A DNA stretch of 64,000 nucleotides from Pedobacter cryoconitis (lineage in GTDB: Bacteria > Bacteroidota > Bacteroidia > Sphingobacteriales > Sphingobacteriaceae): assembly GCA_019352875.1 (NCBI GenBank), contig JAAAFW010000015.1, forward strand, positions 310,001-374,000, given 5' to 3'. Under the pieces are notes generated by a model. It did not search any database and had not been told where the DNA came from. It was given only the letters and a program-made list of their open reading frames with translations. Positions within the stretch are counted from its first letter, which is position 1. Every line of letters starts with the position of its first letter. The translations under genes and the position numbers were made by a program. Positions 28,830 through 37,856 of this stretch are shown one piece after another.

Positions 28830-30023
28830 TTGATGGAGGCAGACGCTATAATTATTGGTGCAGGAGCATGTGGCCTGATGTGTGCAGTGCAGGCAGGATA
28901 CCTTGGAAAAAAGGTTATTTTACTGGAGAAAGGTGCACAACCAGGCGCGAAAATTTTGATTTCAGGAGGAGGGAGATGTAATTATACAAATTTGTCAGTT
29001 CAACCGGCACAGTTTATAACAGAGAACCCACATTTTCTAAAATCTGCTTTCTCCCAGTGGACCGTAGAAGACACGATCAGTTTCTTTGAAACTTATGACA
29101 TCCAGGGAGAAGAAAAAACATTAGGACAACTATTTCCTGTGGAAAAGAATGCCAAGGATATAGTCAAGTTATTTAAAACACTCTGTAATGACTTTGGACA
29201 GGAAATTTACTGTAATGCAGAAGTAGGGGAAATCCATCATACCGGAAAAACGTACCAGGTTCATTATGAGCAGAACGGGCACAAAAAAGTATTGGAGGCA
29301 CCTAAATTAGTTATTACAACGGGAGGCCTGCCTATCCCGAAAATGGGTGCAACAGACTTTGCATTGCGTTATGCCAGGAAACTTGGCCTGCAAATAGCAA
29401 AAACGGCACCCGCACTTGTCCCTTTAACAATTACTGGTAAAGATGAAGAATGGTTCGCGAGTCTTTCAGGAAATGCAGTATTCGCTGAAGTCAGCAATGA
29501 CAATGCAAGTTTCGAAGAAAATATCTTATTTACACACTGGGGTCTGAGCGGGCCGGCAATCCTGCAAATTTCATCTTACTGGAAAGCTGGGGAAACCATT
29601 CAAATAAACTTACTTCCGCAACACGATATCAGCAGTCTGATTAATACGGAAAGAATGCATCAGGGCAAAACATTACTATCTACTTTGATGCATCGCTATT
29701 TCACGCGCAAGTTCACAGATGCTATGGGTAAATATTTACCTCTGCATCAAACTGTCGCTACATTAACAAAAGCAGAGATGGAAGAAATTCATCAGCGTAT
29801 CCATGAATTCCGCGTTAAACCCGCGGGAGACAAGGGTTATGACAAAGCAGAGGTTATGCGTGGTGGAATTTCTACAGCAGAGCTTTCTTCAAAAACCCTG
29901 GAATGCAAAAAACAGCCAGGACTATATTTTGGCGGGGAATGTCTCGATATCACAGGGTGGCTTGGAGGCTATAATTTCCAGTGGGCATGGGCAAGTGGCT
30001 TTGTAATTGCACAACAGCTTTAA
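28830..30023 (+). CDS. HI0933/BaiN-type flavoprotein (putative oxidoreductase)
   Basis: The 397-residue protein has an N-terminal dinucleotide-binding motif IIGAGACGLMCAVQAG and the family signature ISGGGRCNYTN near residue 46. The C-terminal FGGECLDITGWLGGYNFQWAWASG closing block is conserved in the HI0933 family. These flavoproteins are annotated variously as aminoacetone oxidase or BaiN-like reductases; the natural substrate is mostly unknown. It is divergent from purK and followed by recQ after 17 bp. Confidence 0.9.
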   Translation: MMEADAIIIGAGACGLMCAVQAGYLGKKVILLEKGAQPGAKILISGGGRCNYTNLSVQPAQFITENPHFLKSAFSQWTVEDTISFFETYDIQGEEKTLGQLFPVEKNAKDIVKLFKTLCNDFGQEIYCNAEVGEIHHTGKTYQVHYEQNGHKKVLEAPKLVITTGGLPIPKMGATDFALRYARKLGLQIAKTAPALVPLTITGKDEEWFASLSGNAVFAEVSNDNASFEENILFTHWGLSGPAILQISSYWKAGETIQINLLPQHDISSLINTERMHQGKTLLSTLMHRYFTRKFTDAMGKYLPLHQTVATLTKAEMEEIHQRIHEFRVKPAGDKGYDKAEVMRGGISTAELSSKTLECKKQPGLYFGGECLDITGWLGGYNFQWAWASGFVIAQQL

Positions 30024-30040
30024 AGGATCCGGTATATTAT

Positions 30041-31933
30041 ATGTCAGAAACAGCAATTTTAAAACAATATTGGGGGCATAATACTTTCAGGCCGCTACAG
30101 CTTGAAATCATACAAGCCGTATTGCAGGGGAAGGACTGCCTGGCACTTTTGCCTACGGGTGGCGGTAAATCTATTTGTTTTCAGGTGCCTGCTATGGCCA
30201 TGGAAGGCATTTGTATTGTTATTTCACCACTGATTGCGCTGATGAAAGATCAGGTGGAAAACCTGAACGCCCGTGGTATTAAAGCTGTAGCTATTTATGC
30301 GGGAATGGGTAAAAGGGAGATTGATATTCTGCTGGATAACTGTATTTACGGACCCGTTAAATTTTTATACCTGTCACCTGAAAGATTACTGTCAGATCTG
30401 GTCAGGACGCGTATTTCGTATATGAAGGTGAACCTGATTGCGGTAGATGAAGCACACTGTATTTCTCAGTGGGGTTATGATTTCAGGCCTCCTTATCAAC
30501 AGATCGCAGCGATACGTGAAATTCATCCGGAAGTTCCCATAATTGCACTTACAGCTACCGCTACCAAGTTCGTCCGGGAGGATATTGTTGAGAAACTTTT
30601 AATGGCAGATCCACAGATATTTGTGCAAAGCTTTGCTAGAAAGAACCTGAGTTATGTTGTTTATGATCTGGAAGATAAGTACAAAAAATTACTCAATATT
30701 ATCACTCAGGTCAAGGGTAGCGGACTGGTTTACGTGCGTAACCGCAGAGAGACTACTGAGGTGGCTTTATTCTTGCAAAGAAATCAGATTTCAGCGGACT
30801 TTTATCATGCTGGAATAGAGAAGACGGAACGAAGTACAAAGCAGGATCTCTGGAAGAAAAATAAAATCAGAGTTATCGTAGCTACCAATGCTTTTGGGAT
30901 GGGGATAGATAAACCTGACGTTCGTTTTGTTATCCACCTGGATCTACCGGAAAGTCTGGAGGCTTATTACCAGGAAGCTGGTCGCGCGGGCAGGGATGGA
31001 AGGAGAGCGTATGCAGTTTTACTTGCCAATGAATCTGACCGTGAGATGCTGCAGATCAGATATGCGGAAAGTTTCCCGGAAGTTTCTGAGATCAGAAAAA
31101 TTTATCATCATCTGGGTTCTTATTTTCAACTGGCTTATGGAGCTGGAGAAGGCATCTTTTTCAGCTTCGACCTTGCAGATTTTTGTAAAAGATATCAGCT
31201 GGGTGTAATCAGAACTATGGCCGCGATGAAATTCCTGGAACATGATGGATACCTGACCTTATCAGAGAATATATATTTACCGTCCAGAGTACTCTTCCTT
31301 GCCGGGAATGAAGATGTATACCGGTTTCAGATCGAAAACTCGGGATATGACCCTTTGATTAAAACGATGCTCAGGTCTTACGGAGGTATGTTTGATCATT
31401 ATGCGCAGATACAGGAAAGTGAGCTGGCAAAGCGGTTAAAGATTTCCTGGAACGATGTAGTCAGGCAATTGAATAATCTGCAGGACCAGGGCTTAATTTC
31501 CTACTTAAAACAAAGTGACCAGCCTCAGCTCCAATTCACCAGGCCAAGGGTAGATCAGCAGCATCTGGATACAGATGCTCGATATATCAATTTCCGTAAA
31601 AAGATTCAGCAGGAGCAAATTGCTGCTGTAATAGCTTATAATCAGACCTGGACATGCCGCACTGCGCAGCTACTCCACTATTTCGATGAGCCGGGAGCAG
31701 AGCATTGTGGGATGTGTGACGTCTGTCTGGCCGAAAAAAGGAATCAGGATACTGAAGAGCTGCACGATAAGATACAATTTGACATAATAACTCTATTGCA
31801 GAATAGGTTATCTAGCTTAGATGAACTGATACTAGAATTGAAAACCGGCACAGATCAAGATAAACTGGAACAGTTACGCATATTGCTGGACACCGGTAAA
31901 ATTAAAACCGACGGCAAAAACTATTATATTTGA
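30041..31933 (+). CDS. recQ: ATP-dependent DNA helicase RecQ family
   Basis: The protein has 630 residues from ATG 30041 (MSETAILKQYWG); an earlier in-frame start overlaps the flavoprotein gene and is rejected. Motif I PTGGGKSICFQ is at about 38-48, motif II VDEAHCISQWG near 135, and motif VI in YYQEAGRAGRDG. The RecQ zinc-binding Cys residues are in TWTCRTAQ and HCGMCDVC. The HRDC domain common in E. coli RecQ is not evident; the C-terminus after the zinc region is short. It unwinds DNA in repair and recombination. It is downstream of the flavoprotein gene by 17 bp. Confidence 0.95.
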   Translation: MSETAILKQYWGHNTFRPLQLEIIQAVLQGKDCLALLPTGGGKSICFQVPAMAMEGICIVISPLIALMKDQVENLNARGIKAVAIYAGMGKREIDILLDNCIYGPVKFLYLSPERLLSDLVRTRISYMKVNLIAVDEAHCISQWGYDFRPPYQQIAAIREIHPEVPIIALTATATKFVREDIVEKLLMADPQIFVQSFARKNLSYVVYDLEDKYKKLLNIITQVKGSGLVYVRNRRETTEVALFLQRNQISADFYHAGIEKTERSTKQDLWKKNKIRVIVATNAFGMGIDKPDVRFVIHLDLPESLEAYYQEAGRAGRDGRRAYAVLLANESDREMLQIRYAESFPEVSEIRKIYHHLGSYFQLAYGAGEGIFFSFDLADFCKRYQLGVIRTMAAMKFLEHDGYLTLSENIYLPSRVLFLAGNEDVYRFQIENSGYDPLIKTMLRSYGGMFDHYAQIQESELAKRLKISWNDVVRQLNNLQDQGLISYLKQSDQPQLQFTRPRVDQQHLDTDARYINFRKKIQQEQIAAVIAYNQTWTCRTAQLLHYFDEPGAEHCGMCDVCLAEKRNQDTEELHDKIQFDIITLLQNRLSSLDELILELKTGTDQDKLEQLRILLDTGKIKTDGKNYYI

Positions 31934-31975
31934 TAATCACAATCGATTTGTACGCTTAAAGAAAAAATAAACCTT

Positions 31976-32686
31976 ATGAAAAAAAGATTCCTTTACCTGC
32001 TTGTTTTACCGTTAATTTTTTCGGCCTGCCAGTCTGAATGTCCTCAGGCTTCAGGAACTATTTCGCACAGGGGAGTCCAGCTCAAGCCCTTTGACCAGAT
32101 TAGCCTGGAAGGTCCTTTAAAATTAGTTTTAAATCAGGACAGCTCCTTTATGGTTCGTACACAGGCAGACAGTAATGCTGTAGAACTAGTTAAAATTAAT
32201 GTAAATGGCCAGAAACTAGTTGTCAGTCTGAAGTCTGATGCTTACTGTGGTACAGACACAATTGTTGTGCATGCTGGTATTGGAGATTTGAAAAAACTGG
32301 AAATAGGCAAGGCTTCCAGAGTTGAAACTGCTTCCAGAATCAGTGTAAATAATCTGGAACTTAAAACGACAGACGCAAATAGTGTCGATCTTGAGTTGAA
32401 TGCCGGTAAATTAGTCACAACTACGGATGGTTCTGCAGATATCCGTTTAAGCGGGCAGGCAGGCACGCACCAGTTGAAAAGTAAGGGCAGCCTGAACCTG
32501 GAAGCCTTTAATTTCATTACCGGTATTTATGATCTGAATATTGACGGAATGGGTAAGCTCAAAATCAACGTGCTGAATGAACTGAAAGTGAAAACTTCCG
32601 GCGCATCTGAGATTTATTATAAGGGCAATCCAGCCAAAGTTGAAGAAAAAAAATCAGGGACTTCCAGATTGGAAAAAGTAAACTAG
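31976..32686 (+). CDS. DUF2807 (GIN-domain) lipoprotein
   Basis: The 236-residue lipoprotein has lipobox FSAC (Cys18). The mature part is a right-handed, Val/Leu/Ser-rich beta repeat typical of DUF2807, with QISLEGPLKLVLNQD near the start and repeated LxLxxxxAxxVxLxxNAG-like strands. Members are common in Bacteroidota and may be surface or periplasmic adhesion-like proteins; no specific role is established for this one. It lies between recQ (42 bp) and an MFS gene (22 bp) on the same strand. Confidence 0.85.
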   Translation: MKKRFLYLLVLPLIFSACQSECPQASGTISHRGVQLKPFDQISLEGPLKLVLNQDSSFMVRTQADSNAVELVKINVNGQKLVVSLKSDAYCGTDTIVVHAGIGDLKKLEIGKASRVETASRISVNNLELKTTDANSVDLELNAGKLVTTTDGSADIRLSGQAGTHQLKSKGSLNLEAFNFITGIYDLNIDGMGKLKINVLNELKVKTSGASEIYYKGNPAKVEEKKSGTSRLEKVN

Positions 32687-32708
32687 CAGATCGTTAGCGC
32701 TTCCTTTA

Positions 32709-34028
32709 ATGACACAGATAAACGATCGTAAAACTATCAGGTCCTGGGCATTTTTTGACTGGGCAAATTCAGCATATAACCTGGTTATTACCTCTACCAT
32801 TTTCCCTGCTTATTATACAATAATTACTTCATCAAATAAGCCTGATACTATTGACTACGTTCAGTTTATGGGTTTTAAATTTGTGAACACGGCTTTGTAT
32901 AATTATGCACTTGCATTTGCTTTTCTGATTATTGCATTGCTTAGCCCGGTTCTCTCGGGGATTGCCGACAGCCGTGGGAATAAAAAGTTTTTCATGAAAA
33001 TGTTTACGTGGATAGGTGCATTATCTTGCTGCGGGCTTTATTTTTTTGAAGCCGAAACACTTCAGTTGGGAATTGTATTATTCATATTAGCAGCTATCGG
33101 ATTTTGGGGTAGTTTGGTGTTTTACAATGCCTATCTTCCCGAAATAGCAACACCCGATATGCAGGATACCGTTAGTGCGAAAGGGTATGCTTACGGTTAT
33201 GTGGGCAGCATTCTTTTGCAGCTCCTTTGTTTCGTATTTGTTTTCTTTCCCGATACTTTCGGGCTTTCCGGTGCAGGTCAGGCATCCAGACTATCCTTCC
33301 TGCTTGTGGGCATCTGGTGGATAGTATTTGCGCAGATTCCATTTCGAAATCTGCCTGATACACCTAAACAAAGCGTTGTTCCTACAGGAAACATCCTGAC
33401 AAGCGGCTTTAAAGAATTACGTAAAGTTTGGGCTCAGCTTAAATATATGCCTTATCTGAAACGGTTTTTAACGGCGTTTTTTTTCTATTCAATGGGAGTT
33501 CAGACCGTTATGCTCGTTGCGACAGTCTTTGGTGAAAAACAGCTGCAACTTCCGACTGCAAAATTAATAGGTACGATCATGCTGCTACAGGTTGTAGCAA
33601 TCCCCGGTGCTATGCTCATGTCCTGGCTTTCAAAAAATTACCTGGGTAATATCCGCGTGCTTATCGGCGTGGTGATCATTTGGATTGGTGTGTGCGCTGC
33701 TGCTTATTTTGTGGAAACAGAACTGCAGTTTTACTTCCTGGCGGCGACCGTAGGCCTAATTATGGGCGGAATACAGTCTCTTTCCCGCTCAACCTACTCT
33801 AAATACCTTCCGCAGGAAAGCAAAGACCATACTTCATTTTTCAGTTTTTTTGATGTAACTGAAAAAGTTGCTTTAGTTATTGGTATGTTTAGCTTTGGCT
33901 ACATAGAAGAATTGACAGGCAGCATGCGAAACTCATTAATTGCGCTCGCCTTGTTTTTTGTTGCAGGACTTGCATTTTTGTGGTTATTGAGAAACTCAGA
34001 ACCCAGGAGAACTCTGCCCGTGTCCTGA
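32709..34028 (+). CDS. MFS transporter, Atg22/UMF1-like
   Basis: The 439-residue integral membrane protein has about 12 hydrophobic segments. The N-terminus reads SWAFFDWANSAYNLVITSTIFPAYY in two consecutive parts, the typical opening of the Atg22/UMF1-type MFS family. MGGIQSLSRSTYSKYLP in the second half is another family block. In yeast, Atg22 exports amino acids from the vacuole; bacterial substrates are unknown. It sits between the DUF2807 and LutA-like genes without terminators, so cotranscription is likely. Confidence 0.87.
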   Translation: MTQINDRKTIRSWAFFDWANSAYNLVITSTIFPAYYTIITSSNKPDTIDYVQFMGFKFVNTALYNYALAFAFLIIALLSPVLSGIADSRGNKKFFMKMFTWIGALSCCGLYFFEAETLQLGIVLFILAAIGFWGSLVFYNAYLPEIATPDMQDTVSAKGYAYGYVGSILLQLLCFVFVFFPDTFGLSGAGQASRLSFLLVGIWWIVFAQIPFRNLPDTPKQSVVPTGNILTSGFKELRKVWAQLKYMPYLKRFLTAFFFYSMGVQTVMLVATVFGEKQLQLPTAKLIGTIMLLQVVAIPGAMLMSWLSKNYLGNIRVLIGVVIIWIGVCAAAYFVETELQFYFLAATVGLIMGGIQSLSRSTYSKYLPQESKDHTSFFSFFDVTEKVALVIGMFSFGYIEELTGSMRNSLIALALFFVAGLAFLWLLRNSEPRRTLPVS

Positions 34029-34051
34029 TTATTATTAGAATTTGAATTCAA

Positions 34052-34789
34052 ATGAAAGTAGAACTATTTATACCTTGTTTCGTTGACCAGCTTTATCCCC
34101 AAACTGCTTTTAATACTATACAGTTATTGGAGAAATCAGGATGTGAGGTTATTTATAACCCTGCTCAGACCTGCTGTGGTCAGCCTGCCTATAATGCAGG
34201 TTATTGGGACGAGGCGAAAGCAACCGGAACAAAGTTTCTGAATGATTTTTCAGACGCAAATTATATCGTAGCACCCTCTGCGTCGTGTGTGGGTATGGTG
34301 AGAAATGGTTACAACGACCTTTTTACAAATACCATTGTGCATAATAAATGCAGAACTATTCAAGGGAATATATTTGAACTTTCAGATTTTCTGGTCAATA
34401 TACTTCATAAAGACTATTTCGGTGCCGAACTGGAAGGAAAAGCGGTTTATCATGACTCCTGCAGTGGTCTAAGGGAATGTAAGATCAAAGAAGAGCCCCG
34501 TAAACTACTATCTAAGGTCCACGGACTGGAGATGATGGAAATGAAAGATACAGACGTCTGTTGTGGATTCGGGGGGACGTTTGCAGTTAAATTTGACGCG
34601 ATCTCTTCAGCAATGGCAGAACAAAAAGTCAATCATGCACTGGAGCAGGATGCAGATTATATTATCTCTACAGATTTGTCTTGTTTAATGCATTTACAGG
34701 GTTATATCGATCAAAATAAATTAGCTATTAAAACTATGCATCTCGCAGATGTACTGGCAAACGGATGGCTGGAAAGCACAGAATATTAA
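34052..34789 (+). CDS. (Fe-S)-binding protein, LutA/GlcF-like, two CCG domains
   Basis: The 245-residue protein has two cysteine-rich CCG domains. The first has IPCFVDQLYPQ and CCGQPAYNAGYWDEA, the second HDSCSGLRECK and CCGFGGTFAVKF. It matches LutA (YkgE), one subunit of the LutABC L-lactate oxidation system. The partner genes LutB and LutC are not next to it here, so it may act alone or with distant partners. A terminator follows about 45 bp downstream. Confidence 0.87.
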   Translation: MKVELFIPCFVDQLYPQTAFNTIQLLEKSGCEVIYNPAQTCCGQPAYNAGYWDEAKATGTKFLNDFSDANYIVAPSASCVGMVRNGYNDLFTNTIVHNKCRTIQGNIFELSDFLVNILHKDYFGAELEGKAVYHDSCSGLRECKIKEEPRKLLSKVHGLEMMEMKDTDVCCGFGGTFAVKFDAISSAMAEQKVNHALEQDADYIISTDLSCLMHLQGYIDQNKLAIKTMHLADVLANGWLESTEY

Positions 34790-34834
34790 TTTCAATTATT
34801 AAGGCAACCCATTTCATTTTTGTCCACAACGTTT

Positions 34835-34894
34835 AAAGTCGAGACCGAATTTTTCACACTTTAAAGGAATTTTTCGGCCTTGACTTTTTTTTTT
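34835..34894 (+). terminator. Terminator after the LutA-like gene
   Basis: AAAGTCGAGACCGAA (34835-34849) pairs with TTCGGCCTTGACTTT (34873-34887), with one mismatch and one wobble. A 23-nt loop separates them, and a T-run to 34894 follows. It isolates the nrd operon from the genes upstream. Confidence 0.75.
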
Positions 34895-35104
34895 CAAATC
34901 GCTTCAAAAGAGCAAATTGCAAATCAAGCTTCTAAATGCTACTAATTATAATTGGTTTTCCAGTTAAAAATTAGTCATAAATCCTTTGCTCTTTTCCACC
35001 GGTGTGGATAACAATTTCGAATCATTCTTAATAGAATTCGCATTTTTGGATTCCTTCACAACCGGGTTTAAACCCGGTTGCATTAACCTATTAAATCTTC
35101 AAAA
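34895..35104 (+). promoter_or_regulatory. Leader of the nrd operon with dyads and a perfect DnaA box
   Basis: This is 210 bp with no gene. It holds an 11-bp inverted repeat, AAAAGAGCAAA (34906-34916) and TTTGCTCTTTT (34985-34995). A perfect DnaA box follows on the minus strand (TGTGGATAA as read on plus, 35003-35011). A 22-bp perfect palindrome at 35059-35080 has the core ACCGGGTTTAAACCCGGT. A second, one-mismatch DnaA-like site (TTGTCCACA) is at 34820-34828, before the terminator. I see no convincing NrdR box and no full TAnnTTTG promoter. Whether the palindrome works as DNA operator or RNA hairpin is open. Confidence 0.5.
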
Positions 35105-35347
35105 ATGAGCAACAAAAGAATTATCAAATTTGAAAAAGAAGATTGCAGTCCCTGCAATATGGTTTCCGCTTACCTGGACGGGAAAGGTATTAGCTATGAA
35201 ACGATAAACCCATTCAATGACCCGGAAATGGCTATGAAATTCCGTGTGAGATCTGTGCCTACTGTAATCCTGCTTGATCAGGAAGAAGAATTGTCAAGGG
35301 TAATTGGATTTAAACCAGAAGAGTTGTCGGCACTTGCTGCTGTATGA
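35105..35347 (+). CDS. Thioredoxin/glutaredoxin-like redoxin of the nrd operon (NrdH-like)
   Basis: The 80-residue single-domain redoxin has its active site CSPC near residue 14 (KEDCSPCNM). VRSVPTVILLDQ contains the cis-Pro typical of the thioredoxin fold. Placed first in an operon with nrdI, nrdE and nrdF, it probably reduces the active-site disulfide of the reductase, as NrdH does. The CSPC motif and thioredoxin-like sequence differ from classic NrdH (CxQC), so the name NrdH is not assigned. Confidence 0.82.
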   Translation: MSNKRIIKFEKEDCSPCNMVSAYLDGKGISYETINPFNDPEMAMKFRVRSVPTVILLDQEEELSRVIGFKPEELSALAAV

Positions 35348-35365
35348 TTTAAACTGGAAAACAGA

Positions 35366-35734
35366 GTGCCTGTGAACTGGATTTATTACGATAGTAAAAC
35401 CGGTAACGTAGAACGTTTTGTAAACCGGCTTAAAAATGAACGTGACTGGATTATACAGAAGATTGGCGGCGGATATGAGCCTACACAGCCAGGGCACCTG
35501 ATCACGTATACAACTGGTTTTGGCGAAGTTCCCCTGAGTACCATGCATTTTTTGCAGCAATACAGTCACCTGATCAGGACAGTTTCGTGTAGCGGTAATA
35601 AAAACTGGGGGCCTAACTTTGCATTGGCTGCATCCAAAATTGCAACCGAATTTAATTTACCGGTCATCTTGCAGTTTGAGCTTTCCGGTACCAGAGATGA
35701 TATTGAACAATTTATAGAAAAGATAGAGGGCTAA
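35366..35734 (+). CDS. nrdI: NrdI flavodoxin-like protein
   Basis: The 122-residue protein has the NrdI fold signatures: YYDSKTGNVERFV near the N-terminus (FMN phosphate loop), TTGFGEVP, and SCSGNKNWGPNFALAA. NrdI delivers the oxidant that builds the Mn(III)2-tyrosyl radical in NrdF. The start is GTG at 35366; a second GTG two codons later is possible. It is 18 bp after the redoxin gene and 4 bp before nrdE. Confidence 0.93.
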   Translation: MPVNWIYYDSKTGNVERFVNRLKNERDWIIQKIGGGYEPTQPGHLITYTTGFGEVPLSTMHFLQQYSHLIRTVSCSGNKNWGPNFALAASKIATEFNLPVILQFELSGTRDDIEQFIEKIEG

Positions 35735-35738
35735 GGCT

Positions 35739-37829
35739 ATGGTGACTAAAAAATGGATCTTGTTGAACAACGAGATCATGATTAAAAATGATGATGAATT
35801 CAGCCTGCACAAAGACAAAGAAGCAGTAAGGTCCTATTTTCTGGATTACGTCAATAAAAACACAGTATTTTTCTACACGTTGAAGGAAAAGATTGACTAC
35901 CTGATCGAAGGAGATTATTATGTTGACTTTTATCAATGGTACACTTTTGAACAGATGGAAGAGGTTTACGATTTGGTTTATGCCAAAAAGTTCCGGTTTC
36001 AATCATTCATGAGTGCTTTTAAATTCTTTCAGAGTTATGCTTTGAGAGATGACAGCGGCGAGAAATTCCTTGAACGTTACGAAGACCGTGTTGTGGCGGT
36101 TTCGCTGTTCCTGGCACGCGGTGATGTGTCTCAGGCGAAAGAATATGCGGAAATGCTGATTAATCAGGAGTATCAACCGGCAACTCCAACTTTCCTGAAC
36201 TCGGGAAAGAAACGTTCTGGTGAACTGGTATCTTGTTTCCTTGATGAAATCGGAGATAACCTGAATGGAATTGGTTATGCCATTGATTCCGCAATGAAGC
36301 TATCTTCAATAGGTGGTGGTGTTTCCTTTAACATTTCTAAGATCCGTGCAAGAGGCGAGTCTATTAAGGATGTAGAAGGCCGTGCGGGTGGTGTGCTTCC
36401 GATTATGAAGATCCTGGAAGATACATTCTCCTATGCAAATCAGCTGGGACAGCGTCCGGGGGCAGGAGCAGTATATTTGAATATATTTCATACAGATATT
36501 GAAGAGTTTCTGGATTGCAAAAAGATTAATGTAGATGAGAAAGTAAGAATTAAATCCCTTTCTATCGGTGTCATCGTACCGGATAAATTTATGGAACTGG
36601 CCGAAAAAGACGAGGCTTGCTACCTGTTCTATCCACACACAGTTTACAAAGAGTACGGTAAATATCTGGATGAATTAGATATGGACCAGATGTATGAAGA
36701 GCTGGTTACTAATCCTAAAGTCAGAAAGAAAAAGATCAATGCCAGACATTTGATGGTGAAAGTGGCACAGACGCAGAAGGAAAGCGGTTATCCATACTTG
36801 TTTTTCAAAGGAAATGCGAACCGTGGCCATGCCTTAAATGGAATTGGTCAGGTTAAGTTTTCTAATCTCTGCACGGAGATTATGCAGGTGTCAGAGGTTT
36901 CTGATATCGAAATTTACGGAAAAGAAGACCAGATCCGTTATGGAATATCCTGTAACCTGGGTTCGCTGAATATCGCGACTGTCATGGAGAACAAAAGGAT
37001 TAAAGAAGCAGTTAAATCGGCTATGCTATCTCTAACTGTTGTATCCGATATGACCAATATTGCTATGGTACCATCCGTGCAGAAGGCGAACAAGGAATTG
37101 CACAGTGTTGGATTAGGTGCAATGAACCTGCATGGGTTTTTAACCCGGAACTTCATCATGTACGAGAGTAAAGAGGCGCTGGACTTCAGCAATGTTTTCT
37201 TTATGATGGTTAATTTCTATTCAATTCAGGCATCTATGGAGATTGCTAAAAACAGAGGTATAACATTTGTCGGTTTTGAGAAATCAAGTTATGCTGATGG
37301 CAGCTATTTTGACAGTTATACGGAGCAGGATATTGTTCCGCAGCATGCCAAAGTAAGTCAGCTGTTTGAAGGAATGGATATTCCTTCTGCTGAAGATTGG
37401 AAAACATTGAGGGAGCAGGTTGCTGAGTTTGGACTGTACCACGCTTACAGACTTGCAATTGCGCCAAATCAAAGTACTTCCTATATTATGAATGCAACTG
37501 CATCAGTAATGCCCGTTGTAGATGTGATAGAAGTACGTGAATATGGCGACAGTACTACGTATTATCCGATGCCGTATCTGGATAATGACAATTATTTCTT
37601 CTATAAGTCTGCCTATGATATGGATCAGAAAAATGTATTGAGGCTGATCTCAGTAATTCAGCGCCATGTTGATCAGGGAATCTCCACAATTCTGCATACC
37701 AACACGAAGGATACGACCAGGGATATTGCCAGATACTATATTTATGCGCATAAAATGGGTCTGAAATCCCTCTATTATACCAGGACAAGAAAAGCTTCTA
37801 TCGATGAATGCGTGTCCTGCTCAGTTTAA
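35739..37829 (+). CDS. nrdE: Class Ib ribonucleotide reductase, alpha subunit NrdE
   Basis: The protein has 696 residues. It lacks an N-terminal ATP-cone, as expected for class Ib. Conserved blocks are ATPTFLNSGKKRSGELVSCFL (given in two parts: ATPTFLNSG and GELVSCFL, the first active-site Cys) and SCNLGSLNIA (the partner region). The C-terminal redox pair is ECVSCSV, a CxxC at the very end. It reduces ribonucleoside diphosphates. The ATG at 35739 follows nrdI by 4 bp; Met13 (35775) is an alternative start. nrdF follows after 27 bp. Confidence 0.96.
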   Translation: MVTKKWILLNNEIMIKNDDEFSLHKDKEAVRSYFLDYVNKNTVFFYTLKEKIDYLIEGDYYVDFYQWYTFEQMEEVYDLVYAKKFRFQSFMSAFKFFQSYALRDDSGEKFLERYEDRVVAVSLFLARGDVSQAKEYAEMLINQEYQPATPTFLNSGKKRSGELVSCFLDEIGDNLNGIGYAIDSAMKLSSIGGGVSFNISKIRARGESIKDVEGRAGGVLPIMKILEDTFSYANQLGQRPGAGAVYLNIFHTDIEEFLDCKKINVDEKVRIKSLSIGVIVPDKFMELAEKDEACYLFYPHTVYKEYGKYLDELDMDQMYEELVTNPKVRKKKINARHLMVKVAQTQKESGYPYLFFKGNANRGHALNGIGQVKFSNLCTEIMQVSEVSDIEIYGKEDQIRYGISCNLGSLNIATVMENKRIKEAVKSAMLSLTVVSDMTNIAMVPSVQKANKELHSVGLGAMNLHGFLTRNFIMYESKEALDFSNVFFMMVNFYSIQASMEIAKNRGITFVGFEKSSYADGSYFDSYTEQDIVPQHAKVSQLFEGMDIPSAEDWKTLREQVAEFGLYHAYRLAIAPNQSTSYIMNATASVMPVVDVIEVREYGDSTTYYPMPYLDNDNYFFYKSAYDMDQKNVLRLISVIQRHVDQGISTILHTNTKDTTRDIARYYIYAHKMGLKSLYYTRTRKASIDECVSCSV

Positions 37830-37856
37830 AGATTTTAAAGTATTGAAATTAAATAT

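Noticed and set aside
29981..30040. Longer start of RecQ
   Set aside because: It overlaps the flavoprotein gene, and the ATG at 30041 gives the conserved N-terminus.
34847..34875. Direct repeat GAATTTTTC (two copies, 20 bp apart) as an operator
   Set aside because: Both copies are part of the stem and loop of the terminator after the LutA-like gene, so no separate role is needed.
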